64,000 nt of DNA from Pilatotrama ljubarskyi. Its lineage: Eukaryota > Basidiomycota > Agaricomycetes > Polyporales > Polyporaceae. Made by a program: the position numbers and the translations under genes. The notes beneath the pieces were generated by a model, which was not told where the DNA came from, searched no databases, and worked only from the letters and a program-made list of their open reading frames with translations. Below are positions 32,213-43,246 of this stretch, piece after piece. Numbering within the stretch: the stretch's first letter is position 1; each line of letters starts with the position of its first letter. The stretch lies in assembly GCA_022385805.1 (NCBI GenBank), contig MU277685.1:271162-335161 (forward strand), written 5' to 3'.

Positions 32213-33519
32213 TCAATCCAAATACCACTTGTATGCTTCCCTCCATGCAGCCTTCCCGTCTTTCTCAATCACATCCTAAGCGCACGGTTAGTCCGGACGG
32301 CCTGCATGCGCTCGGCTGAAGCTCGGACACGCACCCCATGGCAAGGTATAATGCGTTCGAAGTCCCACCCTGCGACGGTCTTGACGTCGCGCTTCATAGC
32401 TCTGCGAAAGCGCATGTTGGTACGAGAACCCCTATTCTGGTCCCCGAGGGGGTAGCACTCACTCTTTATCCACCCCGAGCGACCATGCGAACTTCTTGTG
32501 CACCCACATGTAAGGGTCGAGATTTCCGAACAGAGGGAACTTCCCCGAGGAGCCCGTCATCGAGTACTAGGAAGCATGCGTGAGTTGGGCTGTGCCAGAA
32601 GGCACTCATTGGATGCACACCTGCTCCCGAGCTGGGAGGTTGAACAGCAGGTCGGCTTCGATCATGGTCTTGGAGGCCGGGTGGAAGAAAGCGACGTCCT
32701 TGTTCTTGAAGCCCGAAAAGTAACTGAATGCCTCGTCAGTCCCCCCTGAGCATAGCGAGGATGTAAGTTCCTGACCAGTGCTGAATCTAAGTGCAGAGCG
32801 TCAGGCGCCGTGCATTCATAAGGCAGGAACGGGACTCACGTCACTCTCGAACCCGTACTTCGTATCTGGCGGATCGGCTCCCCAAGCTTCGGTGTCGGTG
32901 AGCCGCGCGTTTGCGGACAAGCAGGCATATGCACATACCACCATCGAACTTGAGTCCTTCCTTCGCCTTTTTCTTGATGGCCTCGTCCACAGCGATGAGT
33001 TTCGCATCGGGGTACTGCTTCTTAAATTCCCCTGAGTACTACTGTAAGCCTCCGTACTCCTTGAGACGCGTAGCAAGGGCGTACCGAGATAGAGGTGATG
33101 GACAGCGTCAGCGCCGATGATCCACCTACAGCACACGTGATTGAATGAGCAGGGCACGCCGCATGCACGAACAGGGCGTACTTGACAGGGCCAATTTCTC
33201 CGAGCTTGGACTTTGTTGCTTCGTCCAGAGGGGTGGACGCCAACACCCAAACGTCGCCGTTGCTGAGCTTCACGGCAGTCGAGCGTCCTCCGACAGGGAA
33301 AAGACCAAATCGAGAGAAAGGGCTGCCAAGTTGCCGCATACATTGAGAGACGACTTCGAGAGACAATGGATGTGGCAACGGGCTTACCACGAAAACGTCC
33401 AAACATCCTTCGCTACCTGAAAATGGCATACAATGTCAAACGGAGGCCATGGCCATGCAATCTGGCGGGACAACCTCGCGAATGGCGCACTTTGCGCTAC
33501 TTGGTACTGGCGGGGTCAT
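32213..33519 (-). CDS. DUF4336 family protein (metallo-beta-lactamase-like fold)
   Basis: Eleven short minus-strand exons: 33519-33475, 33416-33388, 33322-33182, 33125-33085, 33031-32939, 32886-32840, 32786-32776 (11 nt), 32723-32621, 32566-32463, 32401-32335 and 32275-32213, encoding 247 residues. Blocks IREVAKDVWTFS, FGLFPVGGRSTAVKL, VWVLASTPLD, GADAVHHLYLGEF and IIPCHGDVIE run in the order of DUF4336 proteins, which look like degenerate metallo-hydrolases; HH and HGD could still bind metal. No signal peptide or membrane helix. The function of the family is unknown to me. The first donor (GAG|GTTGTC) was chosen because it joins IRE to VAKDVW, the best family fit. All later junctions keep phase. 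Confidence 0.8.
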
Positions 33520-33858
33520 GTCGGTTGATGAGGTGATGAGGTGAGAGGCGGAATGAAGGTGTGGTCGAGCTGCAGGGGGAGCATGATATAGAGATCGAAG
33601 GTGGGAAGCTGCGCTACGCGAGGGTGGGGGCAGATGTCGAATGACGTCCTCGTCGCTACCGATCGTGCGCGTCAACTTGAGGAAGTGGGTCTCCAAATCA
33701 GGCAAGTCCTCAAGTTCGTCGACCAGCACGAGATGAATTCGCCACATAGCACAAGGTCCCGGACACGTGGGAAACAAAGGTATCATACTACGTCGAGGTA
33801 CATGTACTGTCTATCTCATTACAGCGGTACACTCAAGCCGCAAGTTGTTCCCAAGTCT
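33520..33858. other. Short intergenic region
   Basis: Promoter of the DUF4336 gene and 3' end of the PAH gene, both on the minus strand. Nothing else seen. Confidence 0.4.
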
Positions 33859-34453
33859 CTAGGGCACAAACGGCTGTGCTCCAAACGGTTGTGCTAAGGT
33901 ACCAGTAGGTGTCTTGAGTTCAATGCCTCGAGTACTCATGGAGAGGTTGAACGAGTAGCCAAGAGGGAGGAAGTAGTTGAGCGCTTGCAGGAGCTTGGGA
34001 AATTCCGCACACATGATCATCAGCCGTAGCAGAACATCGACCAACTCGACCCTGCGAATGAAGAATGAACATCGGCTTCTCGGGCAACTTCGTATAGCTC
34101 TGCCTTACCGGCCTTCCTCATACAGCTTCAGCGCCTTGAAGAATTGGTCGTACGCGGCGGGCCGACCAGCAAGCTGCCGCCTCACAAGCTGGACGTAATC
34201 CAGCGCCTTCTCTACGGCTCGTTGCGGGTACACTTCGCTCAGGGCTGTTGTGATTAGCCAGGTTAATGAGCCTAGGAAGCGTGCAAGAGAAGTTTGCCAC
34301 TCCGTACTACTCACCTGCGGCGGCACTCACTCTCGAGGTGTCCGACGCAGTCTCGGGGGCCGGTAGCGATACTGCATGGGCGGACAGTAAGGTCTCTAGA
34401 CGCTTCGAGGTTGCTTGAGTATGAGAAGCGCGGGGCGTGTGCGGGTTCAGCAT
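33859..34453 (-). CDS. Small PAH (Sin3-type) domain protein 1
   Basis: Three minus-strand exons, 34453-34315, 34244-34109 and 34051-33859, give 155 residues. After ~47 low-complexity residues comes one paired amphipathic helix domain: ALDYVQLVRRQL, AAYDQFFKALK, LVDVLLRLMIMC, LLQALNYFLPLGYSF. The spacing and the final N-x-F-LP-GY motif are typical of the PAH repeats by which Sin3 corepressor binds transcription factors. No other Sin3 region is present, so it is a PAH-only protein that might compete for Sin3 ligands; that is inference. The gene at 37206-37815 is a paralogue with the same phase-2 intron site between the two helix halves. Confidence 0.75.
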
Positions 34454-35323
34454 ATTCACGGTCACTTCTGGGGTGGTGGTAGGTGGCGTTGTTAAGGCGG
34501 TAGGCAGCGAAGAGGACGATGATGAGGGTCAAACTTGTGGCTTGCAGAGCATGAAGGTGCGTAGGTTTTATATGCCATCGCTTGTGGCCCAGGCAACGCA
34601 TGGATGGATATGCACTCGCTTGGTATGTGTCGAGTTGACGGAGAAGACGGACGTCTAGGTTGATATGAAGCCAGTATCTTCGTATCATAAAGAGCAGAGA
34701 AAACGGAGAAAACGCCAGCTGCGGGCGCGAAGTGGAATAGCGACCTACGGGAGCACATCCTGCCTGATTAACTTTATATGCCAAGTTGGCTGTCCTCGAC
34801 CGCAACGTAATTCCCAAGAGACTAGGAAAACGGGTGGTCTTGGATCGGCGGACGCCACGCCCTTAGCTGCGGAACCATGGCAATAGTGCAAACGCTCACT
34901 AGTGGGATATGCGCAGCTTGGCTCTTTTTCAGCGACGACAAAGACTGGTACATGATCAACGAATCATTCTTCGAGGACGAGCAGCACGATTAAGCAGCAT
35001 TGACCTCGCCACGACAAAGCTCGAGCATTGGTGAGTCGTGAGGTCCCCGGCAAAACAGCACGAGAGGGATCAGCATTCGCGACATGAGTCGAACAGTGAT
35101 GCTGCCATCAAAACAGCAGAGGGATTCGGGAGGGGGTCATTTTGGTGGTCCGACCAGCTCGAGTTGGCTCGCCTAAGTCGGCTTGTATGGGCGTCTATTA
35201 CCTGCGTGGATGAGCTCATCGCCCGATCGAGATTTGCTCAGACGGACTCGCAGATCTCCCAGACTGACCGCAGACCTTCGCCGAGGTCGAGTCACTGCAG
35301 GCTGCAACTGCGAGACGTGCGCG
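34454..35323. other. Divergent promoter region of PAH protein 1 and CIA1
   Basis: 0.87 kb between divergent starts. Minus-strand frames at 34311-34817 run into the PAH gene but lack protein-like composition. No gene called. Confidence 0.45.
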
Positions 35324-36646
35324 ATGGACCAGGATCTGCCCGCGAAAATCGAACAAGTAGCGCAGCTTGAAGGTCAGTCGGCTGTACGATGAGATAATGC
35401 AAGTACTCAGGCTACGCTTGCAGGGCACGAAGATCGCGCATGGCATGTCGCGTGGAATCCTGCGAGGCCCATCCTCGCGTCCTGCTCAGCGGACAAGAAC
35501 GTCCGGCTATACAGCTACAGCGCCCCTCAGCAAGCCGAAGACTCATCTCTGAAGTTCTCCCATCTCACCACCATCCCCACTGGACACGCGAAGACTGTGC
35601 GCGCCGTCGCTTGGTCACCTTCCGGGAAGACGCTCGCCACTGCTTCGTTCGACTCGAACATCGGTATCTGGGCACAAGAGGGCGATGAGGAGGACGAGTC
35701 TGGTACAACGAACCCTGCGGGAGAGTGGGAGTGTATGAGTCTTTTGGAAGGGCACGAGACAGAGTGCAAGAGCGTCGCCTATTCCAGCTCTGGGAACCTG
35801 CTCGCGAGTTGTAGCAGGGATAAGACTGTTTGGATATGGGAAGGTACGTTGTGCCTCACCTCAAGCCCCCGAGATTTCTCACGCCGGGGTATGCAGCGCA
35901 TCCTGACTATGACTTCGAGTGTATGGCTGTCCTCATGGAACACTCGCAAGACGTCAAGTGCGTCGCATGGCATCCTACAGAAGAGGTCAGGCTCCCTCCC
36001 CCATCACCTCCATACTACTCCGCAGTCCTCACCGCTGTACATACACCCAGCGTAGATCCTCGCCTCCGCCTCCTACGACGACACCATCAAGCTCTACGTA
36101 GACGACCCTCAAGAAGACTGGTTCTGCTTCCAGACGCTGACAGGACACGACTCCACCGTGTGGACCCTCGCCTTCTCCCCTGACGGCCGATATCTTGCGT
36201 CAGGCTCCGCGGACACCACAATCAGGATATGGGAGCGGGTGCAAGAACACAAGTGGGAATGTGTGCACGTTCTCGAAGGGCACGAACGCAGCGTGTACTC
36301 TATCAGCTGGGGAAGGGGCAAGCCACTCGATAATGGCGATGCTGGCAGCCTTGGGTGGCTCGCTAGCACAGGAGGAGATGGGATCATTCATGTTTGGGAG
36401 ATTGGAGTGAGTGTGATTGCATTATGGCCCTGTTCCGTTGACTGAGGTTCTTTGAAGGTCGGCCCAGATCCAAAGGACCCGGCGAAGAAGACCCTTTCTC
36501 ACAGGGTGATCGCTAAGGTCTCACAAGCGCACGATGTTCACGATGTGAATTGCGTCGTCTGGTGTCCGCGGAACGGTTTCGAGGACGTGTTCGCGACCGC
36601 GGGTGATGACGGTTTGGTCAAGGTGTGGAAGGTCGTTCCCTCATAG
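35324..36646 (+). CDS. CIA1: Cytosolic iron-sulfur assembly WD40 protein CIA1
   Basis: Five exons, 35324-35372, 35424-35843, 35897-35985, 36056-36406 and 36458-36646, encode 365 residues, the usual family length. Seven WD40 blades are visible, for example [63 protein letters not shown] and [11 protein letters not shown], with blade ends such as SFDSNIGIW and [14 protein letters not shown]1 is the scaffold of the cytosolic targeting complex that delivers Fe-S clusters to nuclear and cytosolic enzymes such as DNA polymerases. The double arginine-rich, acidic insert between blades 2 and 3 ([15 protein letters not shown]) is within normal variation. It lies between two PAH-domain paralogues. Confidence 0.92.
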
Positions 36647-37205
36647 CTAGGTATGTATCAAGCTGTAGCATAGAGGTAATGTAACACATCCCAATCGAGT
36701 GTGTCAACACCGGATGCAGGAGTCACTTGTCATGATTCATCAAGCCATGGCGAAGCCTTGATCCCCTGTTTAAGCAGTGCTCATGGAAGCGGCTGCTACT
36801 GCCAGGCAGTGACATTCCATTGTTCCCAGCAGTTCATCGATCTCCGCTCTATATTGATACGGACGCCTGACGCACCAACTCATCCCTTACATGCTAATCA
36901 GGAAGGCCCAGGAGTCACCCGTCGCGGCTTCGCTATCACGAGTGCCCTTCGCAGTAGCAAGTCTGTGATCGATGGTCAGCGGCTACCACTTCAAAGCACC
37001 GTATGCTCAAAGTGCTTGATTATACGGCACTGACCTTTGTTCTGCAGAAGAAGGCAGGAACCGCTCTCGAGGACTCCTGTGCTTCCTTTGTCCTGCGGAC
37101 CAGGCGGCTCCGATATAATGCCCCAACTGTCGTCTCGATGGGCAAACAACCACGTTCGCTTCGTATCGCGCACCTCCTAGCCATACTCTACCCTATCCAA
37201 TAGTC
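36647..37205. other. Intergenic region between CIA1 and PAH protein 2
   Basis: Short frames only, no coding character. Promoter of PAH protein 2 expected. Confidence 0.45.
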
Positions 37206-37815
37206 ATGTCTACCACGAAGAGCCCCAAGACACCAAGGTCGTCCATGAAACTAAATATCAAGGATCCGGAGAAGACGCCGACCAGAAAGCGACCGGCGAG
37301 GACCTCCGATACGTTTCCCCGCAGGAACTCGTTCGAGGAGGTCGAAGTCAACTCGCTCCCGGACCCCCGCACGCCCGAGCACATCTCGTTCCTGGACACC
37401 TGGACAGGCACGTACCTCGAGTCCTCGCGACAGGCTGTCCTTGAGTTCTTGCCGGCGCTGGAGAGGATGCTCGTGTGCCAGAACCGGTACAGCGAGTACG
37501 AGATGTTCTTCAATATGTTGAAGGGGAATGCACGCCACGCATCGTACGTTGTTCCCCTCGCCTCGTTTCCGACAGCGAGAGAGCTGACGGAAGCTTCCCA
37601 GGGTGGACTTGGAACGCATCCTCGAAGAAGCGTGTCGCCTGTTCGGACGCAATGCGGAGCTAGTGCATGCCTTCAACGACATTTTACCTTCCGGATACCG
37701 ACTGGAGACGTCCGCGGACTATGTTGCGGTCTTCACGCCGTGCGGCGGATGGTCGGAGTATCCCGGCAGGATTCGCGTCAATCATCCTGTCATCCCTTCC
37801 TCGTCGCCTCGGTGA
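37206..37815 (+). CDS. Small PAH-like domain protein 2
   Basis: Two exons, 37206-37543 and 37602-37815, give 183 residues. A basic, Thr-Pro-rich N-terminus (KTPRSSMK, KTPTRKRPAR) could be a nuclear localisation and phosphorylation region. Residues ~75-160 form a PAH-like unit: AVLEFLPALERML, YSEYEMFFNMLK, LERILEEACRLF, LVHAFNDILPSGYRL. The intron is phase 2 between the two helix halves, the same place as in PAH protein 1, and both end with a short beta-like segment and TP(C/T)G. The two genes are therefore diverged duplicates placed on either side of CIA1 in inverted orientation. Role unknown; a Sin3-related interaction is a guess. Confidence 0.68.
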
Positions 37816-38016
37816 ACAAGGTCCTTGGTGTTGCTGCTGTACTCCTGGTTCATGTTAAGCTCTCACGGGGAGAATGCGTAGTTGTACCGGTCTGGATGAA
37901 TATGCTGTTGTTACTGTAGGCGATATGCGGCATGAGACATGAGAGGGTATTGATACATGGATAGAGTACAGCAGGTTGCGTGCGCGACTGGCATGACGTA
38001 CGACGAACGTTGATGC

Positions 38017-40383
38017 TCAGCTTGCTTTGCATTCGGCCTTGTGGTCGGGCCAATGCTTCTTTTGACACTGGCCATCGCAATACCTGTATCATGTTCAGCA
38101 CGGTGTAGACGAATGGTACTGAGCAAGCAATGCACCTGGTCTTCCCGCATCCTCCGCACTTCCGAAGCACGGCGCTCGGGTTACCGCACCACGAACAGCG
38201 ATACAGCGCCACATTATTCATGCTGATCTTCGGGTGGCTGCACGCGTGAGGGTGTATGTTCGCATGGAGCTCCGAGCCATCCTCGAGCTTGAGGTTGTCG
38301 AGCCAGGCGGCGAGCTCGTCCTCGGCCTCGTCGGAAGAGAGCGGCCTCTGCTTGTCGAGCCGCGAGTCAAGCTCGTCGAAGCGTTTGATGAATGCGCCCC
38401 ACTCTTTGACGGCTTTGGGATACAGATCGAGGATGAGCTGCCGCGCGAGGCGCATCTGCGTCTTCTTGATCGTGAAGCCGATCGTGTTCATGAACTGCTC
38501 CGAGATGTCGAGCTTCCGGCGCGCCGCCTATACGCAGACATCGTGAGTTTGGACGCGTTGAGTATGGCGAAGAAGAGACGTACGTCAAGCTCACGCAGGT
38601 CTTCGCTGAGCTCCGGACCCTTGATGGCGATGGTGAGGATGACGTACCAGTTGAGGATGGTCTGCATGTGTCTGTTATCTGGGGGGGCCTCTGCCGTGAA
38701 GGTCTTCGTGTCCTCCCAGGCGGACATGAGGAACGCGATGCCCTCCGTATGGTCACTCCCTTCGCCTCTGGCGTCCTGCAGGGTGCTCACACCGAGATCT
38801 CCCGCATGCTCGATGGCGCGCCAGAGTAGGTACTGGCGCACGAACGGCGTGATGTTCTTGCACTTGAGGCCTTTCTTGACCGCCCGGAGCCCGAGTTGGT
38901 GATCCGCACCCATGCTGACGGCGTAATACGCGTATGCCAGCTCGGGGTTGCGCTCGACAGCGCGCTGCCCCAGCGAGACGGCATCCGGGATGCGCGAGCG
39001 GATGATGAAGAACTTGAGGTCGAGCACGTCGGCCATGTCCAAGTCGGCAGGGGTACCCCTGGCACGGAGCGCGCGCGCACAGTGCGGGAGCGAGTCCGTC
39101 CACATCGTGAACGGGAGCCCGATGTCAATCGTCTCACGGCTCCCTCTGGGGCCGTCCGCCTGGAACATCCCCTCAGCGATGGCGAATTCGGTGCGTTGGA
39201 TGAGGGTGGCGAGCGTGCGCCCGAGCGCGACTAGGTCGTGGTCCTGCGCTGCACGCATCATCGCACGCTGGTAGTCGACGGTGCTCTTGAGCGTGAGCGT
39301 CGTGTCGCAGCGCTCGACGCCGTAGTCCATCATGAGGTCCGAGAGGTTATCGGGGAAGCGGCGCTGCACCGCTGAGATGAGCCGCTGCGGGTCGAAGTTC
39401 TGCCTGTCGGGCTCGGACTCGCTTTCTGTGAAGCGGATGAGCCCGCCCAGAGCGCTGCAGCGGGTGATGATGTTTGCGCTCCGGAGACATGCGACAAGAA
39501 GAGTGAGCATCGAGGGCGTCGCTTTGCAGTCTTGCGGGCAGTGGCGGGTGGAGCTCGTAAGGAGACCCATGGCGTGGTCAATCATGTAGTGGGATGCGAT
39601 CGGCTTGCGGATGTTCTCGATCGTCGTCTTGAGCACGTTGCGCACCTGAATCTCTTTGAGGAGTCCGGAGTCTGGCGGGTCCTCGTCGCCCAGTACGGCG
39701 CTAGTCGCGTGCGCCATAGTCACGGTGGCCAACTCGAGTACTTTCGCGTCGTCAGGATGGGCCTGGATGAGCCTGACCAGCTGAGGATTCTTGCGGGCAA
39801 TCTCGCGCCGTGCGACGACACCTCCGTGGTGCGTGACGACCGAGAGCGCGTTGAGAGCCATGTGACGCGTCGAGTCGTACTCGACGAGGGGCATGACCTT
39901 GGAGACAAGTCCTGCAGCGTCGTTAGGCATCGCTATGACCTGGGTTGCACACTGTTCGACATACCTTCATGGAAGAGCTTGTCTCTCAGGATGGCGTCGG
40001 CGCACATCTTGGCCCATACTCCAACAACTGCGCCCATAAGGCGTTCATTCTGTCGCCTTTGCGCGGCAACATACACGGTATCGAGCTTCTTCGAGATATC
40101 GGGGAAGTTCATGTGCACCTTCTTCAGGCCACTCCTAGTCCCCAGGTCTGAATATTCGATATACGTGAGAGCCAGAAGAACGTTGAGTCCTGCTTTGCAC
40201 ACCTGGTAGCCCGAGGTAGTCACAGAGCACATCGATGAGCAGTCTCCATGTCCCTGCGTTGTCGATATCGGCGAAGAACCCTTCGGGGATGGTGTACGTG
40301 CCGGAATGTCCCGTCGAACTAGACGCGGTTGACGTTGTCCTGGGCTTGTTTTTCGACCTTTTCTTTGCACCTGGCCCAGGCAT
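38017..40383 (-). CDS. MYND zinc-finger protein with helical repeats
   Basis: Five minus-strand exons, 40383-40203, 40147-39965, 39932-38584, 38527-38136 and 38083-38017, encode 723 residues. The N-terminus is basic and low-complexity (MPGPGAKKRSKNKPR). The large middle part is alpha-helical and repeat-like (armadillo/TPR-like by appearance, for example NPELAYAYYAVSMG). The C-terminus carries a MYND finger: YRCSWCGNPS...CGGCGKTRYCDGQCQKKHW...ECKAS. MYND domains bind Pro-rich peptides and are frequent in mushroom genomes in proteins of unknown role. The start ATG lies 792 bases from the divergent HIS5 start, with a MITE between them. Confidence 0.85.
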
Positions 40384-40603
40384 ATCTCGACAAGAAGGCA
40401 CCAGTACGATGCAGGAGAGGGTGATCAGTCTTGACTGGGTCAAGTGGGATGCACGCCCCCAGTGCTGCAAGCGGTGCTACTTTCGCGAATCGCGATTTTG
40501 ACTGCAGATCGACGGCGATGCCTGATCGGGACATTTCTTATCTTATCTTTGACGGAGTCGGCGGGATCTCTCCCGTCTCTCAAGATCTGCTCTCACAGAC
40601 GCG

Positions 40604-40610
40604 AGTCATT
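40604..40610 (-). promoter_or_regulatory. Gcn4/Cpc1-like half site (ATGACTC)
   Basis: Plus strand GAGTCAT; minus strand ATGACTC, the core of the general amino-acid control element (TGACTCA) except for the last base (G). It touches the left end of the MITE; in the empty-site sequence it would lie about 125 bases before HIS5. Confidence 0.4.
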
Positions 40611-41051
40611 GGATGACTTCCCGTAAGGATTTAGAGACGTCTCCAAATCTCTAAACCTCTCTAAGCGCCGTGGAGCTCACCGAAATGGCAGGTCTGCCGA
40701 GATACCGAGCGAGATTTAAAGTCCGCAGGTGGGGCCGGCGAGCTGCAGACTAGAGAAGCGCCCAACATCTGGAAGGGGGGGTCGACCCCCCCTTCTAAAC
40801 CTCCGGCGACGCTCTAAACTGCTCTAAACGAGCTAAAAGGGAAGGCGCAAGCACATAAGAGGAAGGTAGCCACCTGGGCCATCAGCGGTACATTCCATTT
40901 GCGTCGCCCCGGAGCAGCTGAGTAAGCTGCACATTCCCGGCGCTCAAGGCTGGGCAGCAGGTGGGGCCAATTTGAAGCTCCGCTTGTATCTCGCAAGGAT
41001 CTAAAGTTTAGAGATTTGGAGACGTCTCTAAATCCTTACGGGAAGTCATCC
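40611..41051. mobile_element. MITE-like element with 46-bp perfect terminal inverted repeats
   Basis: The first 46 bases (40611-40656, beginning GGATGACTTCCCGTAAGG) are the exact reverse complement of the last 46 (41006-41051). Both ends are flanked by ATT (40608-40610 and 41052-41054), a probable 3-bp target duplication. The 441-bp element has no coding capacity; its interior repeats CTCTAAAC motifs and a 24-bp G7/C7 palindrome. TIR plus 3-bp duplication fits a non-autonomous DNA transposon of PIF/Harbinger- or CACTA-like type. The family cannot be named without the autonomous copy. Confidence 0.88.
40772..40795. repeat. 24-bp perfect palindrome inside the MITE
   Basis: GAA, seven G, TCGA, seven C, TTC: a perfect inverted repeat that would form a very stable hairpin or cruciform near the middle of the element. 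Confidence 0.85.
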
Positions 41052-41174
41052 ATTTGAACACATCCTCTCATTCTACATCGCAGCACCAGTCATATTCAGG
41101 TCACAACTCCTTGACTGAACCTGCGGTCACCAATCCCATTGATCTTGACGTCCGCGCATACCGTATCCGCCAAC

Positions 41175-42531
41175 ATGCCAATCCTAGGACTTGCACCTGA
41201 ACTGTACCCGACCAAGCCCGCTCATTTCGACATCGAGCGGGTCATCCGACCGAACATCCTCGCACTTCACCCGTATAGATGCGCACGAGATGACTACTCA
41301 GAAGGCATTCTCCTCGACGCCAACGAGAACGCGCTTGGGCACTCCATCCCTTCCTCCTCTGCGCTAGAGCCCGAGCTGCAGCCCACGCTCGGCCTCGACC
41401 TCCACCGCTACCCTTCGCCCACGCACGACCCCATAAAGCAGCGGCTAGCGGAGATGCGTGGGATTCCTGGGCCGGAGTACGTCTTCCTGGGCGTCGGATC
41501 GGACGAGGTCATCGACCTGCTAATCCGGGTGTGCGTCGCTCCGGGGAAAGAGAAGATCCTGATCACGCCGCCGACGTACGGGATGTACTCGGTGTGTGCG
41601 CAGGTGAACGACGTCGGCGTGGTGAAGGTCCCACTTGAATTGAGTGGCGATGCGGGCGAGGGCGGGGAGCGCGGCAGGTTCTCGCTGAGGGTGGACGAGG
41701 TGTGAGCCGTTCACGTTTTCGTATAAGGAGTGTTGAATATTCACGCGTACCATCTATCAGGTGAAGAAGGCCGTGTCAGCCGACCCTTCGATCAAGCTCA
41801 TCTTCCTGTGCTCACCCGGCAATCCTACCGGCACGCTTATCCCTTTGTCGTCAATACGACAAATCCTGGAGTATGAGGACTTCAAGGGTTTCGTGATCGT
41901 CGACGAGGCGTACATTGACTTCGCCGACGAGAAGGCAAGCGCAGTATCGCTATTCAAGGAATATGCGAATCTCTGTGTAACCCAAACGCTCAGCAAGAGC
42001 TTCGGGTTGGCGGCCATTCGGTACGTACCCATGTTCTTCCTCCTCTGTATCGACATTCTTATACCGTAGCGTAGGCTAGGGATCGCGTTTGCCCACCCAG
42101 CACTGGTGCAAATCCTGATGAACACCAAGGCGCCGTATAACATCTCTACCCCTACCGCCGCTCTCGCACTCTCCGCACTATCACCATCAGCGGTCCATCT
42201 CATGAAGGAGAAGGTGTCGACACTTATCAAGTCACGCGGAGAGCTCCTTCGCGGATTGGCAGAGCTTGCGCCATTAGGCCTGGGGGCTGCCATCGGCGGG
42301 AACGATGCGAACTTCGTAATGGTCCCTGTGCTGGACAAGAATGGGAGCGGAAGGCCGGACAATGTGCGTGCGCAGAAGATCTACAAGACGTTGGCCGAGT
42401 CGGAAGGCGTGGTGGTGCGTTTCCGAGGGAACGAGCCCGGGTGTACGGGATGCCTGCGAATCACGATTGGGAGCGAGGAAGAGAACAAGGTGGTATTGCA
42501 GAAACTCGGTGAGCTTCTCAAGGCTCTGTAG
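41175..42531 (+). CDS. HIS5: Histidinol-phosphate aminotransferase
   Basis: Three exons, 41175-41699, 41761-42020 and 42075-42531, give 413 residues. It is a class I/II PLP aminotransferase: LDANENALG near the N-terminus binds substrate, LGVGSDEVIDLLIR and SPGNPTGTLIP are cofactor-site loops, IVDEAYIDFA follows, and TLSKSFGLAAIR contains the PLP lysine K254. The C-terminal CLRITIGSEEEN holds the carboxylate-binding Arg. The enzyme converts imidazole-acetol phosphate to histidinol phosphate in histidine biosynthesis in the cytosol. The second exon starts right after CTATCAG and the join to GTGAAGAAG keeps phase. General amino-acid control would be expected; a Gcn4-like half site is now displaced upstream by the MITE. 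Confidence 0.95.
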
Positions 42532-43246
42532 AGTGCCTTGTACATGCTACACCCTGGAATAGAACAGACGTGATAGAGAAAGGCTCGCTACGTCGACCAG
42601 TCTCAGATGTCTCTGGACAGGTCGCGATAGTAGTGCGACAGCCTGTGCCTGGGTGTCATCGCCTGAAAGGAGAACCCGAGGACAGGGTTAGGGTCTGATG
42701 TTGACGCGTTCGTCACGGTCACGCCATAATGAACGGAAACACGTGGGCGCCGGCGTCCCGGACCCTGTCGAGTCGCGACGCCTTCAATCAAACTTGGAGG
42801 ACCGCTCGCTCCACAACGCTACCCATGCTGGTAATTGGAGTGCCACAGAAGGCGGAGGGAATAGTGCCTGGGATGGGGGGCTCGCTTGCGATAACGTCGC
42901 GCGTATCAAGCCATCCCGCACGCTCATTTCATGCACTCGGACGGGGCGGTAGGTACAGCTGCCGCATTTGTTGGAGTTGTGGCGTTGCTAAACAGTGCCC
43001 AGAGCCCTGCACGCTGCATTATCCCAGAGTCGATCGGTGACCGCTGACATCATACCGTCCTGCGCTCGCGAACAGCAGTCCTCGTCCCGAAACGGATGCC
43101 AGTGACGGATGACGTTGCGCTCGTCATGCGCCCGCGGGAGTATATAACGCGAGGCTCTCCCCGTATCACATTCCCAACTCTCCCCTCTTCTGTCACGACC
43201 CGCATACACTCACGAACACTACCCTCCCTCTGTTCACGACCCCGTA
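42532..43246. other. Intergenic region with promoter of the HAM1-like gene
   Basis: No gene recognised. A TATATAA box lies at 43141-43147. Confidence 0.45.
43141..43147 (+). promoter_or_regulatory. TATA box of the HAM1-like gene
   Basis: TATATAA about 106 bases upstream of the ATG at 43247, followed by a CT-rich leader. Confidence 0.6.

Noticed and set aside
34311..34817. A 168-residue minus-strand frame with a hydrophobic segment, upstream of PAH protein 1
   Set aside because: It runs through the first exon and intron of the PAH gene in another frame; the PAH reading is supported by a conserved fold and intron phase.
40611..41051. MITE region as a transcription-terminator or regulatory inverted repeat of host origin
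   Set aside because: The exact 46-bp TIRs at the ends, non-coding interior and flanking ATT duplication fit insertion of a mobile element better.
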